Below, in pieces: positions 7,026 to 18,401 of a DNA stretch of 64,000 nt. How positions within the stretch are numbered: the first letter of the stretch is position 1; every line of letters starts with the position of its first letter. Origin of the DNA: Leptofilum sp041748655. GTDB lineage: Bacteria > Chloroflexota > Anaerolineae > Promineifilales > Promineifilaceae. The stretch is from contig JBGTCV010000043.1 of the NCBI GenBank assembly GCA_041748655.1, positions 1 through 64,000 of the forward strand, given 5' to 3'. The position numbers and the translations under genes were made by a program. The notes under the pieces are model-generated. The model saw only the letters and a list, made by a program, of their open reading frames with translations. It made no database searches and was not told the origin of the DNA.

Positions 7026-8093
7026 CTAATTTCCCTGCCCCTGCGGCAGGGCGTAGCAAGCGTCTGCCTCGCTGGGGAGTTCGTGTGAACAGGCAACCAG
7101 GGCGGGTTGCGTGTGAACTGGCTTGTTTACCAGTTCAACATATTTGTTTGTTTTGGAGCGCCACCAGATGCCGGGCAGGTGGGCCAATTTTTCTCGTTTG
7201 GTGGTGTGGGCGCGACGGCTGAACACGTCATAGTTGTGTTCTTCGATGTCGTCTATGATGGCGCGGTACAGTTCGGCGGCGGCGGCAATGGCAAAACGGC
7301 CGCTTTGGCCCAACATCGCCACCCCCGGCAAGGATTCGGCATACAGCTGTCGTGCCCGCCGAATCTGGAAGCGCATGAACGCCCGCCAGCGATGGTCGAT
7401 TTCACCGCGAGCAATGTCACTTTCAGCCAAATTAAACAGGCGTAATTCTTCGAGAGGGAGGTAGAGACGGCCGTTTACCCAATCTTCCTGCACGTCTCGC
7501 AAAATATTGGTCAGTTGCAGCGCCACGCCCAGCTTGATGGCGTACGGAATCGCCTTGTGCCCCTCATACCCCACAATGTGCATCGCCATCAGTCCGACGG
7601 TGGAGGCAACGCCGTAGCAATATTGGGCCAGTTCGCCAAACGTTTCGTAGCGCGAGTGCATCAGGTCAGAAGTCACGCCGTCCAGCAGCTGCTCCGCATA
7701 GCGGCGTGGGATATTGAAGTTGGTCCGCGTGTCGGCCCAGGCCAGGGCCACCAAATTGTAGATCGGCGGATGGTTGGCAAGGCTTTCTTGCCGCCATTGC
7801 AAAACACGCTGATGTTGGTTGTCCCCTTCTTCATCTACCAGATCGTCGCTGACCCGACAGAAAGCGTACAACGCCCGCACTGCGCGACGCTGCTTGTTGG
7901 GCAGGAGGCCAGAGGCCAGGTAAAACGTGCGGCTGTGCTGTTTAGTGATTGCCGCACAATGTTCATAAGCCTGGACCAAATGCTCACGGCCGTTGTGAAT
8001 CGGTTCATTGTCACTGTGATGATCAAGTGCATGGTGGGCCAAACGCAGCAGGCGGGTTTCCCAGAGTGGTGATTCAAATGATTCCAGCGCCAT
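7026..8093 (-). CDS. crtB: Phytoene synthase CrtB
   Basis: A 355-residue squalene/phytoene synthase-type enzyme condensing two geranylgeranyl diphosphates. Both Asp-rich substrate-Mg motifs are present: RVSDDLVDEEGD near residues 82-93 and LTNILRDVQEDWVNGRLYLP near 195-214. The N-terminal extension of about 45 residues before HSRTFYLASGLLP is longer than in many CrtB and rich in His. A good Shine-Dalgarno AGGAGGAAAAG precedes the ATG at 8093. It is the first gene of the carotenoid cluster and has its own promoter at 8183-8211. Confidence 0.92.
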   Translation of the reverse strand: MALESFESPLWETRLLRLAHHALDHHSDNEPIHNGREHLVQAYEHCAAITKQHSRTFYLASGLLPNKQRRAVRALYAFCRVSDDLVDEEGDNQHQRVLQWRQESLANHPPIYNLVALAWADTRTNFNIPRRYAEQLLDGVTSDLMHSRYETFGELAQYCYGVASTVGLMAMHIVGYEGHKAIPYAIKLGVALQLTNILRDVQEDWVNGRLYLPLEELRLFNLAESDIARGEIDHRWRAFMRFQIRRARQLYAESLPGVAMLGQSGRFAIAAAAELYRAIIDDIEEHNYDVFSRRAHTTKREKLAHLPGIWWRSKTNKYVELVNKPVHTQPALVACSHELPSEADACYALPQGQGN

Positions 8094-8182
8094 CTTTTCC
8101 TCCTAAGTTTTCAAAATCCTAGAATAAATTTGTGCACGGTTCTGGGCACCTGTCAGGATTTTGTTTGCAGAAGATGGATAGA

Positions 8183-8211
8183 ATCTTAGCGTACCTGTGC
8201 AGATTTGTCAA
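8183..8211 (-). promoter_or_regulatory. Sigma-70-type promoter of crtB
   Basis: On the minus strand TTGACA (8211-8206) is followed after exactly 17 bases by TAAGAT (8188-8183), about 90 bases before the crtB start. The spacer carries TGCACAGGTAC. A B12 photoreceptor repressor encoded at 33147 is a plausible regulator, but no operator has been shown. Confidence 0.65.
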
Positions 8212-8319
8212 GATATTGTTTATATTTTGCGAAGGTTTTGTTACGAATTTAACCAAGAACAGTGAATTAACTGTGCGATTTCCTCGTTTGAACAGGTTTT
8301 GTAGACAAGCCAGTAGAAT

Positions 8320-10440
<2,121 letters not shown>

Positions 10441-11152
10441 AAGGTATATCCTGTTATGTGTTAAACTATTTTGGGTCTTCAGAATTTACGGATGAGCTTC
10501 AAGGCTCTCGGTCTTGGTAATAAATATCCAAAGTAATTTCCGGCTGTTTTTGCTAAGAAGTGTAGCCACCCAGGATATGACAAATGTCATAAAAGGGCAT
10601 GTAGAACGTCACTCTCATATGGTGACAAAAGACAGTAACTTAACCGGGGATGGAGTCAAGTCCCCTATCTCTATAAATCAAACATACCTTGCGGGTTAGT
10701 TTGTGTTCCAAGCCAATAGCGAAACCACCAGTTAACCTGGTTTGGTTTCGTTCACAATTGCATAGTCTGAAGCAGTTTCATGGACCATCAACGCAACAAT
10801 CCTCTGCAAAATTACCATATCCCCTTCCTGGCACCTGCTGCCACTCTTGTGGTAATTGCGATTATTCCAACTGCCTGCTGTCAGACTATAGATCTACCTA
10901 TCTCCCAGATTCAACCCTATTCACCTATTTGTTTCCCTAACTGACCATCAGAAATCAGAAAGTTTGCGTTTGGAGGTGCTTATTAGAAAAAATAGTATCA
11001 AAACAGGTAAATCTGTGAAGAAGTGTAGCTACACAGGTGCGACGCACTTGTCGTGGTACAAAGCAAGTGTGGCGCATCTCTGAGACCTGAATCGTTACGA
11101 AGAAGTCATTTTATCTTAACTGTCGATTATCCTTTGAAGGAGTAGATTTGCA
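10441..11152. other. AT-richer gene-free spacer with small hairpins
   Basis: No convincing gene was seen in these about 710 bases; the short open frames lack ribosome sites and family likeness. It holds a palindrome ATGACAAATGTCAT near 10576, a GAAGTGTAGC motif near 10558 and again near 11020, and an imperfect hairpin at about 11038-11080 with arms TGCGACGCACTTG and CAAGTGTGGCGCA. Base composition shifts to lower GC here and stays low through the next gene. The spacer contains no ACGGCCGT copy. Confidence 0.5.
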
Positions 11153-14100
11153 ATGAAAAAAAAACCCTTGACAATGGTCATATTCACATTCGTGCTTCTT
11201 GTATCAGCTTTTGGTGTGTTGGCCCAATCAGTCCCCCAGCCTCTCACTCCGATTGATGGTGGGGGAGTTATAGCTGCTGTTGACCTGAGTGATTCTGAGC
11301 CCGCTACCTACATTATCCAGTTCGAAGCCCCACCGCTTGCGCTTTATAGCGGAGGGATAAATGGATTAGCTGCAACAAAGCCATCAGTGAATGGGACAAC
11401 ACGATTAACTCAAAGCGCAGCTGCTCAAGCTTACGTAAATTACGTGAAAGATGTACAAGCACAGTTTATTGTTTCCACAAGACTGAATCTAGGGCGACCT
11501 GTGGAGGCACTGTACACTTATCAACATGCTTTTAATGGTATGGCTGTCGTGCTAACCCCTCAGGAGGCAAGTTCTGTAGCCAAAATAGCGGGTGTTCAAA
11601 ATGTATTCCGGGAAACCATTGAATATCCCTTGACAGATGTCGGGCCAGAGTGGATTGGTGCTCCAGGTATCTGGAATGGAACGACAACATCGGGATTGCC
11701 CGGCACTAAAGGTGAAGGTTTGGTTGTTGCTATTTTGGACACAGGTATCAACAGCTTGCATCCATCCTTTGCTGCTGAAGGTGGGGATGGCTATAACCAT
11801 ACGAATCCGCTAGGGTCAGGCAACTATTTAGGTGTTTGTGACCCGACGAACCCTGATTACCAGGCTGCTTTTCAATGTAATGATAAATTGATTGGTGTCT
11901 ATGATTTCATCGATGGTGACGGAAACGATCCTAATTCTCCAGAAGATGGTGATGGTCATGGAAGTCATACGGCAAGTACGGTTGCCGGGAATGCCGTAAC
12001 TGCTACGTTACACGCTCCCACTACCGCTGTAACAGGCACTATTTCTGGTGTCGCACCACACGCGAATATTATTGCTTATGATGTTTGCTTTAATGGCTCC
12101 GGCCCCGGTGGTGGCTGTCCTGGATCAGCTTTGCTTGCTGCTGTTAACCAGGTAATTGCTGATTCTATGATACTGCCAAACGGTATTGCTGCGATCAACT
12201 ACTCTATTTCAGGTGGCAGTAATCCATTTAACGACCCAGTGGAACTTGCATTTCTATCCGCAACAAGTGCTGGGATCTTTGTTTCTGCATCGGCTGGAAA
12301 TAGTGGCCCGGGTGCAGGCACAGTGGCACATCTTTCCCCTTGGGTTATGACGGTAGCCGCCAGTACCCATAATCGTCAATTAGCGAACGGCCTGGTAAAT
12401 ATGACAAGCAGTGGTGATTCGCTTGCCAATATTTCTGGACTGGGTTTCACGAATGGCTATGGACCAGCAAAAATTGTTTACGCTGGCGACTACGCCTCCA
12501 CGCTAACTTCAACACCTAACCTATGCGGTGTGGGTGATATTGATGATTATAATTCCCCTTGGCCTTCTGGGACTTTTAATGGCGAGATAGTCGTGTGTGA
12601 TCGCGGTACGTTTGGCCGGGTTGAAAAAGGCGCCAATGTATTGGCAGCTGGTGCTGGCGGGTATGTATTGGCAGATAATGGGGCAGGTTTAGTGGGTGAT
12701 GCCCATGTACTGCCCGGTGTCCACATTTCTCAGGCAGATGGCGTTGTCCTTAAAGCCTGGATCGCAGCCAACTCAGACACAATGGCTACAATTGCTGGAG
12801 CTGCTGTCGATCTCTCTGTATCCAATGCCGACATTATGGCAGGCTTCAGTTCACGCGGTCCGTCTGGTTGGAATGATGCTCTGAAGCCCGATGTGACAGC
12901 TCCTGGGGTAGATATTTGGGCTGCCTATGCCAGTGACGGCGATGCAGTGCCAGACTATAGTTTTCTGAGTGGAACATCGATGTCCAGCCCACATAACGCC
13001 GGTGCTGCTGCCTTAATGCGGGCTTTGTATCCCGACTGGACTGTGGCACAAATCAAGTCGGCGATGATGACAACGTCTGTATTTGAAGGATTGCGTAAAG
13101 AAGATGGTATCACACCAGCCGATCCGTTTGATGTAGGTGCCGGTCGGTTAAATCTGGAACATGCTGGAATGCCCGGCCTTGTTTTAGATGTTACTGTCGC
13201 AGATTATTTAGCCTCTGATCCGGCTTTAGGTGGCGATCCTAAGACACTTAATATTCCAAGTATGCAAGATGGTACCTGCTATCAAACATGCAATTGGTCT
13301 CGTACAGTGATGAATCCCACGGATATAAGCATGACCTGGGAAGCCGTTTACATAGGTGATGGCGACGCGACAATTTCACCAAGTTCATTTACAATTGCCA
13401 GTGGGGCTTCGGTTACGTTTGATCTGGTTTTGAATGTATTAAGTTTACCATCTGAAGATTGGGCATTTGGTCACGTTGTCTGGACAGAAGCCAATGGCGC
13501 GGCACCAGATGTGGCAATGCCTGTGGCTGCCTTTGTGTCTGGGAGTACTGATGTCGGTACACTTGCCAAAGATGCCAGTCTCAGTGAGGTATTGCCCAAC
13601 GGCTCAATCACTTACACAATTACCATTCAGAACTCGGCAACAGTAACACGGACTTTTAGTATGCAAGATGTCTTACCAGAAACCACAGATTATATTTCTG
13701 GAACAGCTTCTGCTGAACTAAACTACGTTGTGTATGGTGATGGCACAGAGGTTATGACCTGGGAGGGCGAAATTGGTCCATCTGGTATGGCTATTACCCT
13801 GGATGACATAACGGATTATGTTAGTTTGGCAAGCCTGGGAGTAACACCGTTTAGTTTACCAGCTAACGCTGATGATGGCTGCTGGGGGTTGAGTATAAAT
13901 CCAATTCAATACATGGGTCAATCATATGACTCCGTTATTTGGTCTACGAATGGGACTTTGGAATTAGGTATTGCGAGCGGAGTGTGTGCAACGGCTACAA
14001 ACCAAAATATGCCAAATGCAACAGCGCCCAATAATTTACTTGCACCCTGGTGGGGTGATTTGAATTTAACGAGCGCAGGAGACTGGTATACTGCCCGGCT

Positions 14101-14536
14101 AGGTGGTTGTTTTGGCGGTATTTGCCGCGTATTTGAATGGGAAGATGTACCTCATTACGACGATCCAGCCACAACAAGCACCTTCCAAATCTGGTTCTTG
14201 GAAGGAACTGATTTTGTCTGGTTCACATACGGTGGTTTTACCGGTGATACAACTGGCTACAATTGGACGATTGGTGCGGAAAACAGCGATGCTACGGCTG
14301 GAGATACCTACTACTACAATGGTGCTGGGACAATCCCGAGCGTTGATGATGACTTGCTCATAGAATCATTTATGAGTGATCCGGTTGAACTCTCTTTTGC
14401 AGTCCAAACGAGCGCAGGAGACGGCGAGATGATCATCAATGAAGTATCAGTTACTACTTCAGGTGAATCAACCCAAGCCTGGGCAGCTACCAAAAGTGTT
14501 TGGTACCAAATAATAATGCCTATTGTCTTTAGATAA
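11153..14536 (+). CDS. Secreted subtilisin-like serine protease (S8) with PA insert
   Basis: A 1127-residue exported protease. A signal peptide of about 24 residues ends at VLAQS. An inhibitor-I9-like propeptide follows, then the S8 domain with Asp196 (VAILDTGI), His269 (GHGSHTAS) and Ser609 (SGTSMSSPH); the wide gap before the Ser holds a protease-associated (PA) domain around 440-540. Behind it come beta-rich regions, including a DUF11-like stretch near 805-850, and the end reads YQIIMPIVFR, close to tails of other secreted proteins in this window. RBS AAGGAG lies 11 bases before the ATG at 11153. Unlike its neighbours it has visibly lower GC and no ACGGCCGT, suggesting a recent acquisition. 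A strong terminator follows. Confidence 0.92.
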   Translation: MKKKPLTMVIFTFVLLVSAFGVLAQSVPQPLTPIDGGGVIAAVDLSDSEPATYIIQFEAPPLALYSGGINGLAATKPSVNGTTRLTQSAAAQAYVNYVKDVQAQFIVSTRLNLGRPVEALYTYQHAFNGMAVVLTPQEASSVAKIAGVQNVFRETIEYPLTDVGPEWIGAPGIWNGTTTSGLPGTKGEGLVVAILDTGINSLHPSFAAEGGDGYNHTNPLGSGNYLGVCDPTNPDYQAAFQCNDKLIGVYDFIDGDGNDPNSPEDGDGHGSHTASTVAGNAVTATLHAPTTAVTGTISGVAPHANIIAYDVCFNGSGPGGGCPGSALLAAVNQVIADSMILPNGIAAINYSISGGSNPFNDPVELAFLSATSAGIFVSASAGNSGPGAGTVAHLSPWVMTVAASTHNRQLANGLVNMTSSGDSLANISGLGFTNGYGPAKIVYAGDYASTLTSTPNLCGVGDIDDYNSPWPSGTFNGEIVVCDRGTFGRVEKGANVLAAGAGGYVLADNGAGLVGDAHVLPGVHISQADGVVLKAWIAANSDTMATIAGAAVDLSVSNADIMAGFSSRGPSGWNDALKPDVTAPGVDIWAAYASDGDAVPDYSFLSGTSMSSPHNAGAAALMRALYPDWTVAQIKSAMMTTSVFEGLRKEDGITPADPFDVGAGRLNLEHAGMPGLVLDVTVADYLASDPALGGDPKTLNIPSMQDGTCYQTCNWSRTVMNPTDISMTWEAVYIGDGDATISPSSFTIASGASVTFDLVLNVLSLPSEDWAFGHVVWTEANGAAPDVAMPVAAFVSGSTDVGTLAKDASLSEVLPNGSITYTITIQNSATVTRTFSMQDVLPETTDYISGTASAELNYVVYGDGTEVMTWEGEIGPSGMAITLDDITDYVSLASLGVTPFSLPANADDGCWGLSINPIQYMGQSYDSVIWSTNGTLELGIASGVCATATNQNMPNATAPNNLLAPWWGDLNLTSAGDWYTARLGGCFGGICRVFEWEDVPHYDDPATTSTFQIWFLEGTDFVWFTYGGFTGDTTGYNWTIGAENSDATAGDTYYYNGAGTIPSVDDDLLIESFMSDPVELSFAVQTSAGDGEMIINEVSVTTSGESTQAWAATKSVWYQIIMPIVFR

Positions 14537-14566
14537 GCTGACTATGTTCGTCATCGAGTAACATGA

Positions 14567-14600
14567 GGAGGCTGTAGTATGACTACAGCCTCCCTTTTTA
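14567..14600 (+). terminator. Rho-independent terminator of the subtilase gene
   Basis: GGAGGCTGTAGT at 14567-14578 pairs perfectly with ACTACAGCCTCC at 14582-14593 across a 3-base loop and is followed by CTTTTTATC. Confidence 0.9.
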
Positions 14601-14638
14601 TCTGTGCTTGTCCCGCTGCGTAAAAGATTTTACCTGGT

Positions 14639-15541
14639 TCAACTGCTAAACTTCGGCAGTAAATGCGCCACTACATCCGCATCATTTTGCGGCGTGGGGG
14701 TATTTGCGAAGAGCTGCCACGTTTCGCTGTGGTTGGCGGTGGCGTTGGGTTCCAGCTGCACCAGCGGGGCCAGGCTTTCCAGTTCCAGGATGTCGCCATC
14801 GGTGTACAGTTCGCTGGAACTGTTGCGGTCCGGGTAGGTGGCTTGTGGGTTGTGGGGCGCGAACTGTTTGAGGAAGAAACGGCCGTCTCGCACATACCCC
14901 AACCAGCCCGCCACATTATTACTGCCAATCTTTTGCGGCGTGGTGGCGTTTGGGTCCTGTCGCAGCAAAATAGTCTGCTCGCCCCAGGTCCAGCGCGGAT
15001 CGGCCAGGTTGGTGTAGGCCCAGGTGATCAGGTGGCCAGTGGGCAGCAGGTTGCCCTGGTGGCTGCCGCGTGGGGGGAGGGGGAGTACGGCCGTTCCGCC
15101 CGGAGCCATCACCGAAAGTGCCCACGGAGCCAGTTCCACTGCCCACGGATTCAGGTTTTGCACGGTGTGGGTCACCGTCACTTTGGGCAAGTCTGGATCG
15201 AGGGCGATATCAATCGTTTTTTGCATGCGCGTCGTCGTTTCGATGGGAGCAATGAAGCGGACAAACGAACCGTGATCTGCCACGGTGACCGGGTTGTTGT
15301 CTGGATAGTAGGTACGCGGCATCGCTTCCGGGGCCAGCCAGAAGCGATGGCCACCGTAGTTTTGCCACGCCACATCGCCGGTGCGCCCCAGCTGGTCGGG
15401 GAAGGTGGCAAAGACGTTTTCATCGCCCACCAGGCCAAAATGGATGATGCGCGGGCCAACATCGGTCGTGACGACGAGTTCAACTTGTTGGTTGCTGAGC
15501 TGGATGCAGTTGTCCCAGCCGAGAAAGGGTATCTGTTTCAC
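14639..15541 (-). CDS. Uncharacterised protein, possibly galactose-mutarotase-like fold
   Basis: A 300-residue soluble protein with no signal peptide. The pattern of an all-beta protein beginning with a conserved VVTTDVGPRIIHFGL segment, then YGGHRFWLAPEA near residue 88 and NPWAVELAPWALSVMAPGG near 155, resembles carbohydrate-binding super-sandwich proteins related to aldose epimerases and DUF4380-type families; this is a fold-level guess and no catalytic assignment is made. It is the last gene of a minus-strand series after the APH-like kinase, separated from it by a repeat-filled spacer of about 170 bases. Confidence 0.6.
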   Translation of the reverse strand: MKQIPFLGWDNCIQLSNQQVELVVTTDVGPRIIHFGLVGDENVFATFPDQLGRTGDVAWQNYGGHRFWLAPEAMPRTYYPDNNPVTVADHGSFVRFIAPIETTTRMQKTIDIALDPDLPKVTVTHTVQNLNPWAVELAPWALSVMAPGGTAVLPLPPRGSHQGNLLPTGHLITWAYTNLADPRWTWGEQTILLRQDPNATTPQKIGSNNVAGWLGYVRDGRFFLKQFAPHNPQATYPDRNSSSELYTDGDILELESLAPLVQLEPNATANHSETWQLFANTPTPQNDADVVAHLLPKFSS

Positions 15542-15709
15542 AACGACTCCTTATAAATAAAAGCGGAACACAGAGCTTCGCAGAGAATGCACAGAGTTAC
15601 ACAGAGAAATTGGAACTCTGCAAATGTCATACCCGCGAAAGCGGGTATCCATTTTCATTGGCCAGATGATTCCCGTCCTCGCGGGAAAGACAGATGGAAA
15701 AGCCCAGAG
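15542..15709. repeat. Spacer with CACAGAG repeats and a CCCGCGAAAGCGGG element
   Basis: GGAACACAGAGCTTCGCAGAG, ATGCACAGAGTTACACAGAG and a hairpin TACCCGCGAAAGCGGGTATCC at about 15630-15650, with a partial inverted companion TTCCCGTCCTCGCGGGAA at about 15670-15687. These are dispersed repeat types, with further CACAGAG copies at 18335, 35938 and 61625. No gene is visible in the spacer. Confidence 0.7.
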
Positions 15710-16735
15710 TTAGTCTGGAAAGAAGCTAAGTTTGGCCAGGGAAGCCAGATCGGTGGCGGCTGGTTTGGCTGGCCAGCAGGTGGCCCGGGCCAGGTAGCGC
15801 CGCAGCTGAATATTAACGGGAATGCGGTTCGGCTGCCAGCCTTCGAGTGAATTACCGGCTTTGAAATGGTTCACGCCGTAGTTGAGTAAACCCAACAGCC
15901 AAAAAAGTGGGAACAGCGCCAGATAATGGTGGACACGCTCGTTGAAATGGGGGTCGGTATTGAGGCGAGCGGTGGTGTACGGCCGTAAAAAAGCCACCCA
16001 TTCTTCATCCGTCAACAAATCTTCCTGGTTGGGGTGCGTTAGCAAATCGGCCACGTCGCGGGCCGGGTCGCGCAGGCCGCAATCTTCCCAATCGACCAGG
16101 GCCAGACGGCCGTCTGGCCGTTGAATCACGTTGGCAAAGCGCGGATCGGCGCGACAGAAAAGCAGCATTGGTTCTGGCAGTTGGGCAAACGAGTCCAGAA
16201 TGGCTGGCAGCCGCTGTAGCAAGGCCCAGCAGTGCGGCACACCTGCCAACCCCGGCCGAAAATGTTCGGCGGCCCAGGTTTCGTAATTTTGCAGATAGCT
16301 GTGGAACATGGACGCTACATCCCGCATGGTGCGCTCCATGCCGCGCGAGAGCCAGAGGCCATCGGGCGGCAGGTTGTTGAGGGTGAGCCATAAATCGGCC
16401 AGCTGCTGGAGCTGAACGGCCGTTGGCCGCTTGCGGTCCCACATTTCACCTTCCAAAAATTCGTAAATCACCACAGGGCCGGTAGCGGGATTGTAGAAAA
16501 CGGGCTGGGGCGCCACATCCAGCGGGGCGAGCAGCTGCAGCGCCTCAAATTCGCGGCGCGGGGCGTCGGCCAGTTCGTCCGCTTTCAAAAAATGTTTGGC
16601 GATGTGGTGACGGCCGTTCTGCCAGACGTCAAACAGCTGGTTGCTCTGAAAACCCAGCGGTACCCGTTCCTGAATGGTTGCCCCCGGACCTAAGGCGTGG
16701 GATACGGCCGTTTCCACCAGTTCCAAATCCTTCAC
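15710..16735 (-). CDS. Aminoglycoside phosphotransferase-family kinase
   Basis: A 341-residue protein with the APH/choline-kinase fold. The nucleotide-lobe Lys-containing strand is around GRHHIAKHFLKADEL (about 42-56), and PVVIYEFLEGEMWDRKR forms the hinge. The catalytic loop reads LLFCRADPRFANVIQ: the catalytic Asp and downstream Asn are present, while the His usually two before the Asp is Arg. The metal-binding segment LALVDWEDCGLRDPARDVAD is clear. Substrate is unknown; relatives phosphorylate small alcohols, amino sugars or fructosamines. It lies 21 bases downstream of the GldG-like gene. Confidence 0.78.
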   Translation of the reverse strand: MKDLELVETAVSHALGPGATIQERVPLGFQSNQLFDVWQNGRHHIAKHFLKADELADAPRREFEALQLLAPLDVAPQPVFYNPATGPVVIYEFLEGEMWDRKRPTAVQLQQLADLWLTLNNLPPDGLWLSRGMERTMRDVASMFHSYLQNYETWAAEHFRPGLAGVPHCWALLQRLPAILDSFAQLPEPMLLFCRADPRFANVIQRPDGRLALVDWEDCGLRDPARDVADLLTHPNQEDLLTDEEWVAFLRPYTTARLNTDPHFNERVHHYLALFPLFWLLGLLNYGVNHFKAGNSLEGWQPNRIPVNIQLRRYLARATCWPAKPAATDLASLAKLSFFPD

Positions 16736-16756
16736 CGTCTCACTTACTCCTTCTTT

Positions 16757-18322
16757 TTATTGCCGTTGCCGCCGCGAATACCAGACACCGATGCCGACGA
16801 GGCCTAACAGGCCAGGAGCCAGAAAGATGCTGGCCAGCTGCAACAGACTGAGCTGGCTTTGGGTGATGGTGACCTGGCGTTGAATCGATTCGCGGGCGGA
16901 TAGCTCGATTGCGACGACATCATCCACCAGCCAGTTGGCGGCGTTTTCAAAGAGGAAGCTGTTGCCCCCCTGCTGGATGAACGAATTGGTGAGGAAATCG
17001 GTGTCGCCAAAGACGACGAGGCGAGCCCCCGTGGTCGTGTTCAGGGCGCTGAGGGCGACGGTGAGGCTGCCGGTGGCGTCTTCCCCTTCGTCCGGGGCCA
17101 CCTCCCCGGCGGTGATCATGCGCTCGAAGTTGGTTTCGCCCCAGGCCAGGTCGCTGGTGGTGATGAGGTTAACGGCCGTTACCTCCGGCGCAAGTTCTAC
17201 CGCAATGGATCGCGCCACGTTGAAAATGGTGCCAAACTGGTCCAATCCCTGGGTGATGGGGCTGCTGCCGTACCGCGTCCCCACAAAGGTCAGGCCAATC
17301 GTCTGCCCCGCCTGGGCCAGCGCGGCGTCGATGATGAGGTCGTTGCGCAGGGTAATGCCCCAACTCTCTTGCAGCCAGGGCAGCAGGCCATCCGCTTCGG
17401 CCGCCATGCGCCCTTCGGTGTCTACCGCGTCGCGGGCGATGAAGAGCGCGCCGCCATCGTCTACGTAGCGAATCAACGCTTCCAGCTCTTCGGCAGCCAG
17501 CGGCGCTTGCTGATCAATCAGGAAAACGGCGCTGGCGTCGGCCGGTACCTCGCCGCTGGTAAACAGGTTGAGCGGCTGCACGGTAAAGCCGGACTCCTGA
17601 ATGAGGGTAACGGCCGTGCCAATGCCATCCACGCCAAAATCTTGCCAATCTCGCTGGCCGTGGCCGGTTAAAAAGTAGGCGTTTTTGACGGTGGGGTTGA
17701 GGGTGCGCAATAGGGCAGTGTGCAAATCCCGGTCGGTGAGGGTGGAGGCTTTGGCAAAACGGCCGTCTTCACGGGTAAACACCAGCGTCCCGGCAAAGGA
17801 GAGATCGTACTGCTCGGCCAGCAGCGGATTTTCGTTGGGATCGATAAATTCATAGCTGAGCTGGTCGGTGTAAGCCTGCATAGCCTGTAAGCTGGCTTCG
17901 GCCTCGCTGCGCTGGAAGGCGGTCTGGGCGGTGTAGAAGCCGAGGACGTGAATCGGTTCAGCCAGCGACTCCAGCAAGGTGATCGTTTCTGGCAGGGGGG
18001 TGAAGGCGCGGTTGGCGGTGGTGTCGTAGCGCCAGCCGGGGTTTTGGTAGGTGATTGTGTAGAGGAGGATGGCAACGGCCGTAAACAGCACAATCGCCAG
18101 CAGCGTGCCGCCATATCGCCCGCCCCGCTCGCCCAGCCGGGTGCGAATCTGATTGGGCTGTAGGATGGCAAAGAGAGCCAGCAGCAGCCCGCCGCCGCCC
18201 AGGAGCAAGTTGGGCAGCAAATCCCAGCGCCGCGTCACAAAATAGGCCGCCCCGCCGGCCAGCAGCAAGAGTATGGCCAAAATTGGAAAAATAGGGGCAA
18301 TTCGATCCAGTTTGTGCTTCAT
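16757..18322 (-). CDS. GldG-like ABC-transporter auxiliary membrane protein
   Basis: A 521-residue protein with two membrane segments at the N-terminus (about 13-32 and 37-55), a third near 73-92, a long extracytoplasmic region with the LYTITYQNPGWRYDTTANRA onset, and a final C-terminal anchor (SLLQLASIFLAPGLLGLVGI) with an Arg-rich end. The middle follows the ABC_transp_aux pattern (VKNAYFLTGHGQRDW, GGALFIARDAVDT, RLVVFGDTDFLTN). In Bacteroidetes GldG partners GldA and GldF; such triads in other phyla export unknown substrates. It stands directly after the permease and ATPase genes. Confidence 0.85.
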   Translation of the reverse strand: MKHKLDRIAPIFPILAILLLLAGGAAYFVTRRWDLLPNLLLGGGGLLLALFAILQPNQIRTRLGERGGRYGGTLLAIVLFTAVAILLYTITYQNPGWRYDTTANRAFTPLPETITLLESLAEPIHVLGFYTAQTAFQRSEAEASLQAMQAYTDQLSYEFIDPNENPLLAEQYDLSFAGTLVFTREDGRFAKASTLTDRDLHTALLRTLNPTVKNAYFLTGHGQRDWQDFGVDGIGTAVTLIQESGFTVQPLNLFTSGEVPADASAVFLIDQQAPLAAEELEALIRYVDDGGALFIARDAVDTEGRMAAEADGLLPWLQESWGITLRNDLIIDAALAQAGQTIGLTFVGTRYGSSPITQGLDQFGTIFNVARSIAVELAPEVTAVNLITTSDLAWGETNFERMITAGEVAPDEGEDATGSLTVALSALNTTTGARLVVFGDTDFLTNSFIQQGGNSFLFENAANWLVDDVVAIELSARESIQRQVTITQSQLSLLQLASIFLAPGLLGLVGIGVWYSRRQRQ

Positions 18323-18401
18323 AATTTTTATTGGCCACAGAGATCACAGAGGGAAAAGAGAAAAAATCTCTTAACTCTCTGTGCCCTCTGTGGCTCGTTA
18401 T
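18323..18401. repeat. CACAGAG inverted repeat between permease and GldG-like gene
   Basis: GGCCACAGAGATCACAGAGGG near 18333 opposes CTCTCTGTGCCCTCTGTGGC near 18373-18393, so the spacer forms a long hairpin with an A-rich loop. It may reduce expression of the downstream gene relative to the permease. Confidence 0.7.

Noticed and set aside
10689..10940. 83-codon frame in the AT-richer spacer
   Set aside because: No ribosome site, no recognisable pattern, and stop-rich surroundings.
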